From Vibrionaceae bacterium (lineage in GTDB: Bacteria; Pseudomonadota; Gammaproteobacteria; Enterobacterales; Vibrionaceae), in NCBI GenBank assembly GCA_018222805.1, contig JAAEZQ010000017.1, positions 1 through 64,000 of the forward strand: a stretch of 64,000 nucleotides of DNA, in the 5' to 3' direction. This document shows, piece by piece, positions 17,042 through 26,276 of the stretch; position 1 is the stretch's first letter; every line of letters begins with the position of its first letter. The notes beneath the pieces are model-generated. The model saw only the letters and a program-made list of their open reading frames with translations. It was not told the DNA's origin and searched no databases. The translations under genes were made by a program, and so were the position numbers.

Positions 17042-18412
17042 ATGAACAACATGGATAATCAATTCATTGATTTTAAAGCGTTGGAATACGCACCAGACTT
17101 AGCGCTTCACCTTTTTTCGCGTATTCAGCACCAGCCTTGGGCGATGTTGCTGCGTTCCGCGTCCGAAACTCACATCGATAGCCGTTTTGATGTGCTTGTT
17201 GCGAACCCGGTAGCAACGCTAGAAACCATTGCCGAGACTACACACATCAAAACGCCAACAGACGCTTACACCTCGAGTGATGACCCGTTTACATTACTCG
17301 ACCACTTGCAACAGCAATGGTTACCGAGTGTTGAGCTCGGCTCAGAGTGGGATTTGCCGTTCGTCGGCGGCGCGCTTGGCTACTTCAGCTACGATTTAGG
17401 TCGCCGTGTGGAAGCCATGCCAGAGCTTGCGGAAAAAGATCTGAAAACAGCCGATATGGCGGTTGGCCTCTATGAATGGGCTCTCGTTGTCGATCATAAA
17501 CTAAACAAGGCCTGTATGGTTGGGCAAAATATTGCTCAGGCTTGGGATTGGCTCAATAAACAAATCGCAGTGCAAGAGACTGAATTTAGTTTAACTGGCT
17601 CTTGGCAATCTAATATGACAGAGCAATCGTACGGCTCTCGCTTTGATAGCGTACAAGAGTACCTGCTAAGCGGTGATTGCTATCAAATCAACTTAGCGCA
17701 ACGTTTTAATGCTCCCTATATTGGCAGCGAGTGGCAAGCCTACCTGAAGCTGGAGTCGGCGAACCAAGCGCCATTTTCTGCGTTTATTCGTATGCCTGAA
17801 TCGTCTATTTTGAGTATCTCACCAGAGCGTTTTCTGGAGCTGAAAGAGAGAGTCATCGAAACCAAGCCAATCAAAGGTACGCGCCCACGTAGCCTGGATT
17901 CAGAGCAAGATGAGGCCAACGCCCATGACTTACAAACGGCAGAGAAAGATCAGGCTGAAAACCTCATGATTGTCGATCTGCTGCGAAATGACATTGGTCG
18001 CGTTGCCTCTCCGGGTAGTGTTCATGTGCCAAAATTATTTGATATTGAAAGCTTTCCTGCAGTTCACCATTTGGTAAGCACTATTCGTGCAGATTTAGAT
18101 AATCAATACTCTCCTGCGGATTTGTTGCGAGCTTGCTTCCCAGGTGGCTCAATCACTGGCGCACCTAAAGTGCGTGCGATGCAGATCATTGAAGAGCTAG
18201 AGCCCCATCGACGTAGCGCTTACTGCGGCAGTATTGGTTACATTTCGCGCCATGGTCGTATGGACACTAGCATTACCATTCGCACTTTGGTTGCGGAAAA
18301 AGGCAATCTGTACGCTTGGGCTGGCGGTGGTGTAGTCGCAGACAGTGAATGTGCTGCCGAGTATCAGGAAACACTGGATAAGCTGTCGAAAATTCTACCG
18401 GCATTAAAGTAA
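17042..18412 (+). CDS. pabB: Aminodeoxychorismate synthase component I (PabB)
   Basis: 456 residues from ATG 17042 (a TTG six codons earlier is also open). It makes 4-amino-4-deoxychorismate from chorismate with glutamine-derived ammonia, for folate. The chorismate-binding domain spans about 190-450 with SGDCYQINLAQRF, IETKPIKGTRPR, the NLMIVDLLRNDIG segment and the C-terminal FPGGSITGAPK and YCGSIGY. The PIKGT lysine points to PabB rather than TrpE. A terminator follows at 18444. Confidence 0.92.
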   Translation: MNNMDNQFIDFKALEYAPDLALHLFSRIQHQPWAMLLRSASETHIDSRFDVLVANPVATLETIAETTHIKTPTDAYTSSDDPFTLLDHLQQQWLPSVELGSEWDLPFVGGALGYFSYDLGRRVEAMPELAEKDLKTADMAVGLYEWALVVDHKLNKACMVGQNIAQAWDWLNKQIAVQETEFSLTGSWQSNMTEQSYGSRFDSVQEYLLSGDCYQINLAQRFNAPYIGSEWQAYLKLESANQAPFSAFIRMPESSILSISPERFLELKERVIETKPIKGTRPRSLDSEQDEANAHDLQTAEKDQAENLMIVDLLRNDIGRVASPGSVHVPKLFDIESFPAVHHLVSTIRADLDNQYSPADLLRACFPGGSITGAPKVRAMQIIEELEPHRRSAYCGSIGYISRHGRMDTSITIRTLVAEKGNLYAWAGGGVVADSECAAEYQETLDKLSKILPALK

Positions 18413-18443
18413 CGCCGAGGTTCATCTCTCCAAACAATAATGC

Positions 18444-18467
18444 AACGCCTCCACTATTGGAGGCGTT
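18444..18467 (+). terminator. Rho-independent terminator after pabB
   Basis: AACGCCTCCA pairs with TGGAGGCGTT around four bases, followed by TTGTATT. Confidence 0.8.
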
Positions 18468-18598
18468 TTGTATTCTAATCGCTCTTACCCTAACGTCTGA
18501 TTTACTACTGTTCTACATCGTTATAATCTTGATAACACATTGAGAGAGGACATCGCTTCTCTATAATAATAAATAGGTGTTAGACAAAAGGACGCGAT

Positions 18599-19198
18599 TT
18601 GTTCATCAATAAAACGAAGCTGCTACAAAACTTTCAACTGCAGCTACCTACGGGTTATCACAAAGAGTCACTCGCCCGATTAAGCTTTTTAAAAGGTAAG
18701 CCACTGCGTGACGCGGCGGTGTTGATTGGGTTTGTTGAACGCCCGGAAGGATTACAGGTAATTTTGACTAAACGAGCGGAGCACTTGCGTCATCATCCAG
18801 GGCAAATCAGCTTCCCCGGTGGTAAATTTGAACCTGAAGACGTTCACTTAGTGAATACCGCGCTTCGTGAGACGGAAGAAGAAGTTGGGATCGAAAATCA
18901 GTACATTCACATATTCGGTCAGTTACCAAAACTGCCAACCATTAGCCGATTTAATGTCACACCCTTTTTGGCGTTCGTCTCTCCGGAATATAAGACTCTG
19001 ATTGACCCCAATGAAGTTGAGTATGTGTTCGAAGTGCCAGCGAATCATATTTTGAATCCCAACAAGCTCTACAGCACCAAGTTTAACCTTAAACAAGCGA
19101 GCCACCGTGTATTTGCAATTCCTTATCGTCAGCACTTCATTTGGGGCATGACCGCTCAAATTATTGAGTCAATGCAAAGGCACATCAGTGCCAAGTAA
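18599..19198 (+). CDS. nudL: Nudix hydrolase, CoA pyrophosphatase type
   Basis: 199 residues. A Nudix box lies at about 79-104: GGKFEPEDVHLVNTALRETE, then EEVGI. It is preceded by HLRHHPGQISFPGG, the UPF0035 signature of CoA pyrophosphatases (NudL/YeaB), which cut CoA to phosphopantetheine and 3',5'-ADP. The start is a TTG, fixed by AAAGGA seven bases upstream; no ATG is available nearby. It is monocistronic by spacing (186 bp after pabB, past its terminator). Confidence 0.85.
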   Translation: MFINKTKLLQNFQLQLPTGYHKESLARLSFLKGKPLRDAAVLIGFVERPEGLQVILTKRAEHLRHHPGQISFPGGKFEPEDVHLVNTALRETEEEVGIENQYIHIFGQLPKLPTISRFNVTPFLAFVSPEYKTLIDPNEVEYVFEVPANHILNPNKLYSTKFNLKQASHRVFAIPYRQHFIWGMTAQIIESMQRHISAK

Positions 19199-19513
19199 GT
19201 ATGGGGCGATTTTGGTGCCCTTCCATCCTATTTCACCGATTCAAAACCTGTTCATAACCCCTCATTCACATTAGTTTAATTTGTCATTTTCACCGCAAGC
19301 GTTTGCGCTGATAAAAATATGTACAAACAAGACTATCAATTAGATTTTCTAATTCGACACATTAACATTAATCACCAGTAGCACATCATTTTCGTGATAA
19401 AAAACGGGTTTTTGACATATTATTCAATAAGCCCGAGCAATACATGACTTAGATCTAATTTTCTCAATGCAAAATCTTGCAAAATTGCACCCGACTTATT
19501 TCCTGTTCCCAAA
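19199..19513 (+). promoter_or_regulatory. sdaC upstream region with a PurR-like palindrome
   Basis: About 315 bp without a gene. At 19294-19307 the palindrome CGCAAGCGTTTGCG matches the core of PurR operators (CGCAAnCGnTTGCG). It is about 205 bp before sdaC. No other site is clear. Confidence 0.4.
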
Positions 19514-20782
19514 ATGAGTAAACAAAAAATGAATTCAATCAATTCTGCGGTTTCTACCGCACAATCGTCTAGTAAGTTTTCTTACAAAGACTTCACCTGG
19601 TGTCTGTCGTTATTCGGTACAGCAGTAGGCGCAGGTGTATTATTCCTACCAATTAAAGCAGGTGCGGGTGGTTTTTGGCCATTAGTAATCCTAGCCCTAA
19701 TCGCAGCACCAATGACTTGGTTAGCACACAAATCTCTGGCTCGCTTCGTTCTTTCCGCTAAGAACCCAGAGGCAGACATCACTGACACAGTGGAAGAACA
19801 CTTCGGTAAAACTGGCGCAAACCTTATTACTTTCGCTTACTTCTTTGCTATTTACCCTATCGTACTGATCTACGGTGTCGGCATTACAAACACGGTTGAC
19901 TCATTCTTAGTGAACCAAATGGGCATGGAGTCTATCCCTCGCTGGCTGCTGTCTGGTGCTCTTATCGCAGCGATGACAGCGGGTGTGGTATTCGGTAAAG
20001 AGTTAATGCTGAAAGCAACATCAGCAATGGTTTACCCACTGGTATTTGTCCTGCTAGCGCTGTCTTTCTACCTGATTCCTGACTGGAACACGTCAATGAT
20101 GGAAGTATCGCCAAACTGGGGCGACATGCCTTCAATCGTTTGGCTGGCTATTCCAATCATCGTTTTCTCATTCAACCACAGCCCTATCATTTCTCAGTTC
20201 TCTAAAGAGCAACGTCGTGTGTACGGTGAAAATGCAGTGAAGAAAACTGACGCTATCACTGGCGGCGCAGCGATGATGCTGATGGGCTTTGTTATGTTCT
20301 TCGTGTTCTCTGTTGTGCTTTCTCTGTCTCCAGAGCAACTAGCAACAGCACAAGCACAAAACATCTCTGTTCTTTCTTACTTAGCGAACGTTCACGAGTC
20401 TCCACTTATCTCTTACTTAGGTCCACTGGTTGCGTTTGCCGCTATCACTTCGAGCTACTTTGGTCACTTCCTAGGTGCTCACGAAGGTCTGGTTGGTCTT
20501 ATCAAGTCTCGCTCTAACTCTCAGGTAAGCAAGATCGAGAAAACATCTTTGATCTTCATCGTACTGACTACTTGGGTAGTTGCTATCGTTAACCCAAGCA
20601 TCCTAGGTATGATCGAAACAATGGGTGCGCCAATGATTGCGGCAATCCTATTCCTGATGCCTGTTTTCGCCATGCAAAAAGTGCCAGCAATGGCGAAGTA
20701 CAAAACTTCAGCACCTGTGCAAATTTTCACAGCAATCTGTGGTCTTGCAGCCATTAGTTCTGTAATCTACGGCGCTCTTTAA
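19514..20782 (+). CDS. sdaC: Serine transporter, HAAAP family (SdaC-like)
   Basis: 422 residues, about eleven membrane helices, with the family start FSYKDFTWCLSLFGTAVGAG and the internal PIIVFSFNHSPIISQF. It matches SdaC, a serine-proton symporter of the hydroxy/aromatic amino-acid permease family in the inner membrane. The next gene is the L-serine deaminase, so uptake and breakdown of serine are linked, as in the sdaCB operon of E. coli. A hairpin with T-run lies between the two genes, so readthrough must be partial or the second gene has its own promoter. Confidence 0.92.
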   Translation: MSKQKMNSINSAVSTAQSSSKFSYKDFTWCLSLFGTAVGAGVLFLPIKAGAGGFWPLVILALIAAPMTWLAHKSLARFVLSAKNPEADITDTVEEHFGKTGANLITFAYFFAIYPIVLIYGVGITNTVDSFLVNQMGMESIPRWLLSGALIAAMTAGVVFGKELMLKATSAMVYPLVFVLLALSFYLIPDWNTSMMEVSPNWGDMPSIVWLAIPIIVFSFNHSPIISQFSKEQRRVYGENAVKKTDAITGGAAMMLMGFVMFFVFSVVLSLSPEQLATAQAQNISVLSYLANVHESPLISYLGPLVAFAAITSSYFGHFLGAHEGLVGLIKSRSNSQVSKIEKTSLIFIVLTTWVVAIVNPSILGMIETMGAPMIAAILFLMPVFAMQKVPAMAKYKTSAPVQIFTAICGLAAISSVIYGAL

Positions 20783-20833
20783 TCACAGCTGAAACACCAG
20801 CTTGATTAATCGAAAAATATAACGATAAAAATT

Positions 20834-20860
20834 AAGCCTCCCAAATCCCCTGGGAGGCTT
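20834..20860 (+). terminator. Terminator-like hairpin between sdaC and the serine deaminase
   Basis: AAGCCTCCCA pairs with TGGGAGGCTT, followed by TCTTCT. The tail is weak in T, so partial readthrough is plausible. Confidence 0.65.
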
Positions 20861-20878
20861 TCTTCTGAGGTAATCGAT

Positions 20879-22240
20879 ATGATTAGTGTATTTGATATCT
20901 ATAAAATCGGTGTTGGACCTTCAAGCTCACACACTGTAGGCCCAATGAAAGCGGGTAAAGAGTTTATTGATGATCTTCGTGCAATGGGAAAATTACGCGA
21001 CATCACTAAAATCACCGTGGACGTTTATGGATCACTATCACTGACAGGGAAAGGTCACCACACAGATATTGCTATCATCATGGGTCTTGCAGGTAACTCC
21101 CCTGAGAAAGTCGATATCGATTCTATTCCGGGCTTTATTGCTCGCGTAGAAGAAACTGAACGTCTTCCTGTTGGCATGCACTGTCATACAGTATCATTTC
21201 CCCGTGAAGGTGGGATGAACTTCCACAAAACGAATTTGGAACTTCACGAAAATGGTATGCAAATCCACGCGTGGATTGACGACGACAAAGCATACTCAAA
21301 GACCTACTACTCTATCGGTGGTGGTTTTATCGTTGATGAAGAAAACTTCGGTAAAGAGGAAGAGAACCCAATCAAAGTTCCTTTCCCATTTACCACAGCA
21401 GAAGAACTGGTAAATCAGTGCCGTGAAAGTGGCCTTTCTATCAGTGCGCTAACCATGAAAAATGAACAAGCGCTTCATTCTGATGAAGAGACTCGTACCT
21501 ACTTTGCGAACATCTGGCGCACCATGCGCGAATGTATGGATCGCGGTATGAACGAAGAAGGCATTCTGCCTGGTCCACTGCGTGTACCTCGCCGTGCTGC
21601 AGCACTTCGCCAACAATTGCTTACTTCTGAAAAGACAACCAACGATCCTATGTCCGTGGTTGACTGGGTAAACATGTTTGCTTTTGCTGTAAACGAAGAA
21701 AACGCGGCAGGTGGTCGTGTTGTAACGGCACCAACCAATGGCGCATGTGGCATTATCCCAGCGGTACTGGCTTACTACGATAAGTTCATTCAAACCGTAT
21801 CCGAGAGAGACTACATCCGTTACTTTGCTGCTTCTGGTGCAATCGGTGGTCTTTACAAGCGTAATGCATCTATCTCGGGCGCAGAAGTTGGCTGTCAGGG
21901 CGAAGTTGGCGTAGCGTGTTCAATGGCGGCAGCTGGCCTTGCAGAACTGATGGGTGGTAGCCCAGAACAGGTTTGTATGGCGGCTGAGATTGCTATGGAA
22001 CACAACCTGGGTCTGACTTGTGACCCTGTTGCTGGTCAAGTACAGGTTCCATGTATCGAGCGCAATGGTATCGCTGCAGTAAAAGCGATCAACTCAACTC
22101 GTATGGCTTTGCGTCGTTCTTCTGCTCCGACTGTGTCTCTGGATAAGGTTATCGAAACCATGCTAGAGACAGGTAAAGACATGAACGCGAAATACCGTGA
22201 AACTTCTCAAGGTGGTCTGGCAGTGAAAGTTATCTGCTAA
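20879..22240 (+). CDS. sdaB: L-serine ammonia-lyase (single-chain, iron-sulfur)
   Basis: 453 residues. It turns L-serine into pyruvate and ammonia. The N-terminal domain (about 1-150, starting MISVFDIYKIGVGPSSSHTV) and the C-terminal catalytic domain are both present. Cluster cysteines are visible in GAEVGCQGEVGVACSM and in LGLTCDPV. A GAGG site precedes the ATG. The SdaB letter is chosen because of the sdaC neighbour; SdaA is equally close in sequence. A terminator follows at 22260. Confidence 0.93.
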   Translation: MISVFDIYKIGVGPSSSHTVGPMKAGKEFIDDLRAMGKLRDITKITVDVYGSLSLTGKGHHTDIAIIMGLAGNSPEKVDIDSIPGFIARVEETERLPVGMHCHTVSFPREGGMNFHKTNLELHENGMQIHAWIDDDKAYSKTYYSIGGGFIVDEENFGKEEENPIKVPFPFTTAEELVNQCRESGLSISALTMKNEQALHSDEETRTYFANIWRTMRECMDRGMNEEGILPGPLRVPRRAAALRQQLLTSEKTTNDPMSVVDWVNMFAFAVNEENAAGGRVVTAPTNGACGIIPAVLAYYDKFIQTVSERDYIRYFAASGAIGGLYKRNASISGAEVGCQGEVGVACSMAAAGLAELMGGSPEQVCMAAEIAMEHNLGLTCDPVAGQVQVPCIERNGIAAVKAINSTRMALRRSSAPTVSLDKVIETMLETGKDMNAKYRETSQGGLAVKVIC

Positions 22241-22259
22241 TCCTACCCTCTGAACATCA

Positions 22260-22282
22260 AGCCTGAGCTATCTGCTCGGGCT
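22260..22282 (+). terminator. Rho-independent terminator after sdaB
   Basis: AGCCTGAGC pairs with GCTCGGGCT (one G-T pair), followed by six T. Confidence 0.8.
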
Positions 22283-22335
22283 TTTTTGTAAGTGCTCTTA
22301 GCGTATTAATTTGAAGAATCTGATCGTCCAGAAAC

Positions 22336-22366
22336 AACAAAGGCAAGCGCTATGCTTGCCTTTGTT
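22336..22366 (-). terminator. Rho-independent terminator after queD
   Basis: AACAAAGGCAAGC pairs with GCTTGCCTTTGTT, a 13-bp perfect stem around a five-base loop, 17 bp past the queD stop. Confidence 0.75.
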
Positions 22367-22383
22367 CTGAACGCTTGTTGCGA

Positions 22384-22746
22384 TTACTCGCCTTTGTAGA
22401 TACAACCTGCCGTGCAAGTTTCTTTGATTTCTACTTTGCTTAGTAGCGGAAGGCTTGGTTTTAGTTGCTGCCAAATCCATTTCGCTAGTACTTCGCTGGT
22501 TGGGTTTTCCAAGCCTTCAATATCGTTTAAGTAGTAATGGTCTAAACGATCATAAATTGGTTTGAAAGCGGCTTTGATTTCTGCAAAATCCACAACCCAC
22601 CCCGTATGCGGGTCTACCTCACCTTCCACATAAAGACGAACAAGGAAAGAGTGTCCGTGCAAACGACCACACTTATGACCTTCAGGTACATGTGGCAAGA
22701 GGTGTGCCGCTTCGAACATAAACTCTTTGTATAATTCTGTTTTCAT
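22384..22746 (-). CDS. queD: 6-carboxytetrahydropterin synthase QueD
   Basis: 120 residues, the normal length. It makes 6-carboxy-5,6,7,8-tetrahydropterin from dihydroneopterin triphosphate, the second step to queuosine. Zinc-binding His residues are in FEAAHLL and LHGHSF; the catalytic Cys is in [12 protein letters not shown] (about residue 26); the C-terminal ETCTAGC is typical. It is monocistronic and leftward. I looked for a preQ1 riboswitch before it and saw none. Confidence 0.93.
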   Translation of the reverse strand: MKTELYKEFMFEAAHLLPHVPEGHKCGRLHGHSFLVRLYVEGEVDPHTGWVVDFAEIKAAFKPIYDRLDHYYLNDIEGLENPTSEVLAKWIWQQLKPSLPLLSKVEIKETCTAGCIYKGE

Positions 22747-23258
22747 CTTGATTCTCGGGCTTTAAAAAGACGCGATATACTACGGAATTCACTGCCAAGA
22801 GACAAGCTTTAGTCCTTTATTGAGTCATAAATCAGTATCTTTATTTCACCGCATGGCATCTGGACTTCGAGTTTACGCCATACGCCGATCATTTGATTAC
22901 ACAGTACTCACATCACAATTACATACCCACAACAGGGGCGTGTAAATGCTGTCTGCAGATAGGGGCACTCAAACAGAGTATTCACGTCTGCTTGCAATCT
23001 GTATCTGAACATTTGGAGCATTTAGCGAAGCAATTCACGCTTTCAGAACAACAAAAGGAAGACGAAATCATCCTTTTCTGCCCCCCAAAGTGAATATAAA
23101 GGTTGAAGCTGACGAATTGACAGGTAATATGTCTCGTTGAATCTGTAAAATTCTACCCAACTCAGCGCCTTGCTTGTTTTTTAAACAAAAATATTATGAA
23201 ACAAGAACTTTAAGAAGTGTTGAGTTGAATTTTTACCTCTATGGAGAATATTGAAAAC
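22747..23258. other. queD/asnS intergenic region with a doubtful small ORF
   Basis: About 510 bp between divergent genes. On the plus strand, a frame from TTG 22893 to 23093 (66 residues, with a CKCC motif and an acidic end) has protein-like composition, and the frame is open upstream to about 22830, but there is no ATG and no ribosome site. It may be a small gene or an old relic. The rest should hold the two promoters. Confidence 0.35.
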
Positions 23259-24659
23259 ATGACTTACGCGCCTGTATCAGACGTTTTGAAAGGTCAGCTA
23301 GCAGTAGACAGTGAAGTGACTGTTCGTGGCTGGATCCGTTCACGTCGTGATTCCAAAGCTGGAATCTCTTTCCTTGCCATTTATGACGGCTCTTGTTTCG
23401 ACCCGATTCAGGCCGTGGTCCCTAATAATCTTAATAATTACGACGATGAAGTATTAAAGCTGACTACAGGCTGCTCTGTTGAAGTAACTGGTAAGATTGT
23501 TGAGTCTCCTGCGAAAGGTCAGGACTTCGAGCTGGCAGCAACTGACGTTAAAGTGGTTGGTTGGGTTGAAGATGCTGAAACTTACCCAATGGCAAAAACT
23601 CGTCACTCGATCGAGTACCTACGTGAAGTAGCACACCTTCGCCCTCGTACCAACGTGATTGGCGCTGTAGCCCGAGTACGTAACTGCCTGTCTCAAGCTA
23701 TTCACCGTTTCTACCACGAGCAAGGTTACTTCTGGGTATCTGCTCCACTTATCACTGCTTCTGACGCAGAAGGTGCTGGTGAAATGTTCCGCGTTTCTAC
23801 GCTAGACATGGAAAACCTACCTCGTACAGACGCTGGCAAAGTAGATTACAACGAAGACTTCTTCGGTAAAGAGACATTCCTGACGGTATCTGGTCAACTA
23901 AACGCAGAAGCTTATGCTTGTGCAATCAGCAAAGTTTACACTTTCGGCCCTACTTTCCGTGCTGAGAACTCAAACACAAGCCGCCATCTAGCGGAATTCT
24001 GGATGGTTGAGCCTGAAGTTGCGTTTGCAGAACTAGACGACGTAGCGAAACTTGCTGAAGACATGCTGAAGTACGTGTTCAAAGCAGTACTTGAAGAGCG
24101 TCGTGATGACCTTGAGTTCTTTGCTCAACGCATCGACAAGCAAGCAATCACTCGTCTAGAGCAATTCGTTTCTTCTGACTTCGCACAAGTAGACTACACT
24201 GATGCAATCCAAATCCTTCTAGATTCTGGTCGTGAGTTCGAATTCCCAGTTGAATGGGGTATCGATATGTCTTCTGAGCACGAGCGTTACCTAGCTGAAG
24301 AGCACTTCAAAGCACCAGTAATCGTGAAGAATTACCCGAAAGACATCAAAGCGTTCTACATGCGTATGAACGACGATGGCAAAACAGTAGCGGCGATGGA
24401 CGTTCTAGCACCGGGCATCGGTGAAATCATCGGTGGTTCTCAACGTGAAGAGCGTCTAGACGTGCTTGACTCACGCATGCGTGATATGGGTATCGACCCT
24501 GAGCACATGAGCTGGTACCGAGACCTACGTCGTTACGGCACAGTTCCTCATGCTGGCTTCGGTTTGGGCTTCGAGCGTTTGGTTTCTTACGTAACTGGTA
24601 TGGGCAACGTTCGTGACGTGATCCCATTCCCACGTACACCACGTAGCGCTAACTTCTAA
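23259..24659 (+). CDS. asnS: Asparaginyl-tRNA synthetase
   Basis: 466 residues from ATG 23259, the start that aligns with the E. coli protein; a longer form starts at 23241. It charges tRNA-Asn. An N-terminal OB-fold domain (about 15-100) is followed by the class II catalytic core with motif 2 [17 protein letters not shown] and motif 3 [12 protein letters not shown] near the end. The gene is complete. What is odd is that its last 30 codons occur again at 31606-31701, with a 62-bp identical core, as if DNA had inserted at its 3' end and kept the gene intact. Confidence 0.97.
   Translation: MTYAPVSDVLKGQLAVDSEVTVRGWIRSRRDSKAGISFLAIYDGSCFDPIQAVVPNNLNNYDDEVLKLTTGCSVEVTGKIVESPAKGQDFELAATDVKVVGWVEDAETYPMAKTRHSIEYLREVAHLRPRTNVIGAVARVRNCLSQAIHRFYHEQGYFWVSAPLITASDAEGAGEMFRVSTLDMENLPRTDAGKVDYNEDFFGKETFLTVSGQLNAEAYACAISKVYTFGPTFRAENSNTSRHLAEFWMVEPEVAFAELDDVAKLAEDMLKYVFKAVLEERRDDLEFFAQRIDKQAITRLEQFVSSDFAQVDYTDAIQILLDSGREFEFPVEWGIDMSSEHERYLAEEHFKAPVIVKNYPKDIKAFYMRMNDDGKTVAAMDVLAPGIGEIIGGSQREERLDVLDSRMRDMGIDPEHMSWYRDLRRYGTVPHAGFGLGFERLVSYVTGMGNVRDVIPFPRTPRSANF
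24576..24637 (+). repeat. 62-bp direct repeat in the asnS 3' end (left copy)
   Basis: Identical to 31618-31679. Beyond the core the DNA differs but the encoded residues stay the same (TPRSANF by different codons). Confidence 0.85.
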
Positions 24660-24680
24660 TCAAAGTTTTATCGAATTGCA

Positions 24681-24700
24681 AACCTCCTTCGCGGGAGGTT
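24681..24700 (+). terminator. Rho-independent terminator after asnS
   Basis: AACCTCC pairs with GGAGGTT, followed by TTTTCG. The duplicate asnS end has its own, different terminator at 31726. Confidence 0.8.
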
Positions 24701-24777
24701 TTTTCGTTTCAGGGTTATAGAAATCAGCGTCCATTTATCATACTTATAGTGTTCAGGAGATTTATGAAGAACTCAAA

Positions 24778-25014
24778 ATGAAATTATTCAGAATGGAAGA
24801 CCTCAATTACATTGGTCAGAAAGATGGTGTTCATTGCTGGGATCATCCTCAGGCCACTAACCCCTACTGCTGGCATCCTGATTGGTTACATATTGCGGAA
24901 GATGCCATGGGTATTTACCCCAAAGAACCTCTGGATGTAAAAGAGGGCGAACAAGCTACCGAAGAGGATGCTAAAAAAGCTATTGTTAAGCATCTTAATG
25001 ATAATCAGGATTAG
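24778..25014 (+). CDS. Small W/H-rich protein, paralogue of the gene at 33655
   Basis: 78 residues, soluble, no signal peptide. The core NPYCWHPDWLHIAEDAMG (about 28-45) is shared almost fully with the 85-residue protein at 33655, as are WDHP before it and ATEE..AK.AIVKHLND at the end. The conserved Trp, His, Asp and Cys residues suggest a metal or ligand site, but I know no function. The best ribosome site (AGGAGA) serves an ATG at 24764 that opens a five-codon leader ending in ATGA over the start of this gene, so its translation may be coupled. It is the first gene inside the asnS repeat. Confidence 0.75.
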   Translation: MKLFRMEDLNYIGQKDGVHCWDHPQATNPYCWHPDWLHIAEDAMGIYPKEPLDVKEGEQATEEDAKKAIVKHLNDNQD

Positions 25015-25032
25015 GCTCTCTGATTTCTATTG

Positions 25033-25063
25033 CGGCCAAAGTGTGGTGTATTTACTTTGGCCG
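25033..25063. repeat. Inverted repeat after the small W/H-rich gene
   Basis: CGGCCAAAGT pairs with ACTTTGGCCG, a 10-bp perfect stem, with an 11-base loop. There is no T-run on either side; it may still slow transcription between the two converging genes. Confidence 0.6.
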
Positions 25064-25174
25064 TCAAACTCGATTTCCAAAAAAGTTAGTACTATTGAAT
25101 GCCCATCCCTCGAAATACCAACCCTCTATTTTTGACACTTCATGCGGATGTTCCGCAAGCAATGAAATTTCCAT
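25064..25174 (-). pseudogene. N-terminal fragment of a GNAT acetyltransferase
   Basis: From ATG 25174, with AGAGGA before it, 36 codons read MEISLLAEHPHEVSKIEGWY and on to FFGNRV. The start is typical of a GNAT group that begins with an LLAEHPE..P.LA.WY pattern. The frame then stops, and the rest of the acetyltransferase is absent, so this is the head of a gene cut by a later event. Confidence 0.5.
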
Positions 25175-25193
25175 ATTTCCTCTTTGACATATC

Positions 25194-25349
25194 GCCCGCT
25201 TAAGTGATGAGCAACCCAACCAACGTATTGCGGAAACTGAACAAGTATGCGATGCCTTTTCAAAGGTGAACGACAACGTGCAGCATATTATGAAGGTCAG
25301 AGGAATTGGTCCACAAACAGCAATCTCGGACACTTTTTATGGTTATTAA
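25194..25349 (+). pseudogene. IS110-family transposase C-terminal fragment
   Basis: About 51 codons read ...QRIAETEQVCDAFSKV, then IMKVRGIGPQTAIS, matching the Transposase_20 domain of IS110/IS1111 proteins (a coiled helix then the IPGIGPxTA helix-hairpin-helix). After a shift of frame the match continues as LIGNTDA. It is a dead piece, different from the element at 3663, and lies directly before the efflux operon. Confidence 0.6.
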
Positions 25350-25388
25350 TCGGTAATACTGACGCCATGTTAATTCATGGTGACAATA

Positions 25389-26276
25389 ATGCTACCTCAT
25401 CAATCCATTACACTGCGATCAGTTATCAGGCTTAGCCAAACCAAAGTTACTTTGACTTGGCTGATGGTACTCGCTGAAAACATCATACTTATTCTTTTAC
25501 CACTCTTTATTGGTATTGCCATTGACGGTGTGCTTAAACAAAACATGCAGCCGCTTATTCTGTTTGCTTCCATTCTTTTAATGCTGGTCATATTTAGTGT
25601 GGGTCGTCGCTTCTACGACACCAGAGTTTATGGTGACATCAGAGTTAAATTGGCTAATGTGGTCGAATACAATCTGCGTGAGACATCAGTGTCTGTAAAA
25701 GATGCTCGCTTGACAATGTCACGCGAGCTTGTTGACTTTCTTGAGCAAGATTTGCCATTACTGATCACTGCGATCGTTCAGTTGATCGCTACAGTGGTCA
25801 TTCTGGCTACCTTTCATCTCAAACTAGCATTGTGTGTATTGGCAGCTGGTCTATGCATGCTAGTCATTTATGCCCTGTTTCACCAAACGTTCACTCACCT
25901 CAACGGCGCATTAAACGATCAGTTAGAGCAGCAAGTAAGAGTTCTTAGTGGCGAACATTTTTCGGCTATACGAACACACTTTGAACGTATTAAACATTGT
26001 GAAATCAAGTTGTCCGACACTGAAGCACTGGTGTACGGACTGATCTTTATTGCCTTATTTGCGTCAGTACTAACCAACTTATGGATAATCAGTAGTCTTA
26101 ACGCTACCAGTGTTGGTGAAGTATTTTCTATCGTGGCTTACTCACTAGAATTTGTTGAGGCAGCAGTGATGCTCCCTCTGGCCTTGCAAACCTTGTCTCG
26201 ATTGACAGAAATAAGCCAACGTCTCAACAAAAACCTCACTCAGCATCCTGCCGAGGAGAAGCCTTATGAAATTTAA
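25389..26276 (+). CDS. ABC-type six-helix membrane protein without an ATPase domain
   Basis: 295 residues from ATG 25389 (a GTG-free longer frame starts at 25377). Hydrophobic helices lie at about 20-45, 52-70, 125-145, 150-170, 216-240 and 250-272, with the cytoplasmic loops of an ABC exporter membrane domain. It fits the stand-alone six-helix ABC membrane family (ABC_membrane_3). There is no P-loop here or in any neighbour, so it cannot by itself be an ABC pump. It overlaps the next gene, a periplasmic adaptor, by 11 bases and so belongs to the efflux operon. Its role beside an RND pump is unknown. Confidence 0.75.
   Translation: MLPHQSITLRSVIRLSQTKVTLTWLMVLAENIILILLPLFIGIAIDGVLKQNMQPLILFASILLMLVIFSVGRRFYDTRVYGDIRVKLANVVEYNLRETSVSVKDARLTMSRELVDFLEQDLPLLITAIVQLIATVVILATFHLKLALCVLAAGLCMLVIYALFHQTFTHLNGALNDQLEQQVRVLSGEHFSAIRTHFERIKHCEIKLSDTEALVYGLIFIALFASVLTNLWIISSLNATSVGEVFSIVAYSLEFVEAAVMLPLALQTLSRLTEISQRLNKNLTQHPAEEKPYEI

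Noticed and set aside
22747..22900. preQ1 riboswitch before queD
   Set aside because: Looked for the short stem and A-rich tail near the start; nothing matched.
25175..25333. Extension of the minus-strand frame upstream of the GNAT fragment
   Set aside because: The good ribosome site fixes the start at 25174, and the upstream part overlaps the IS110 fragment on the other strand.
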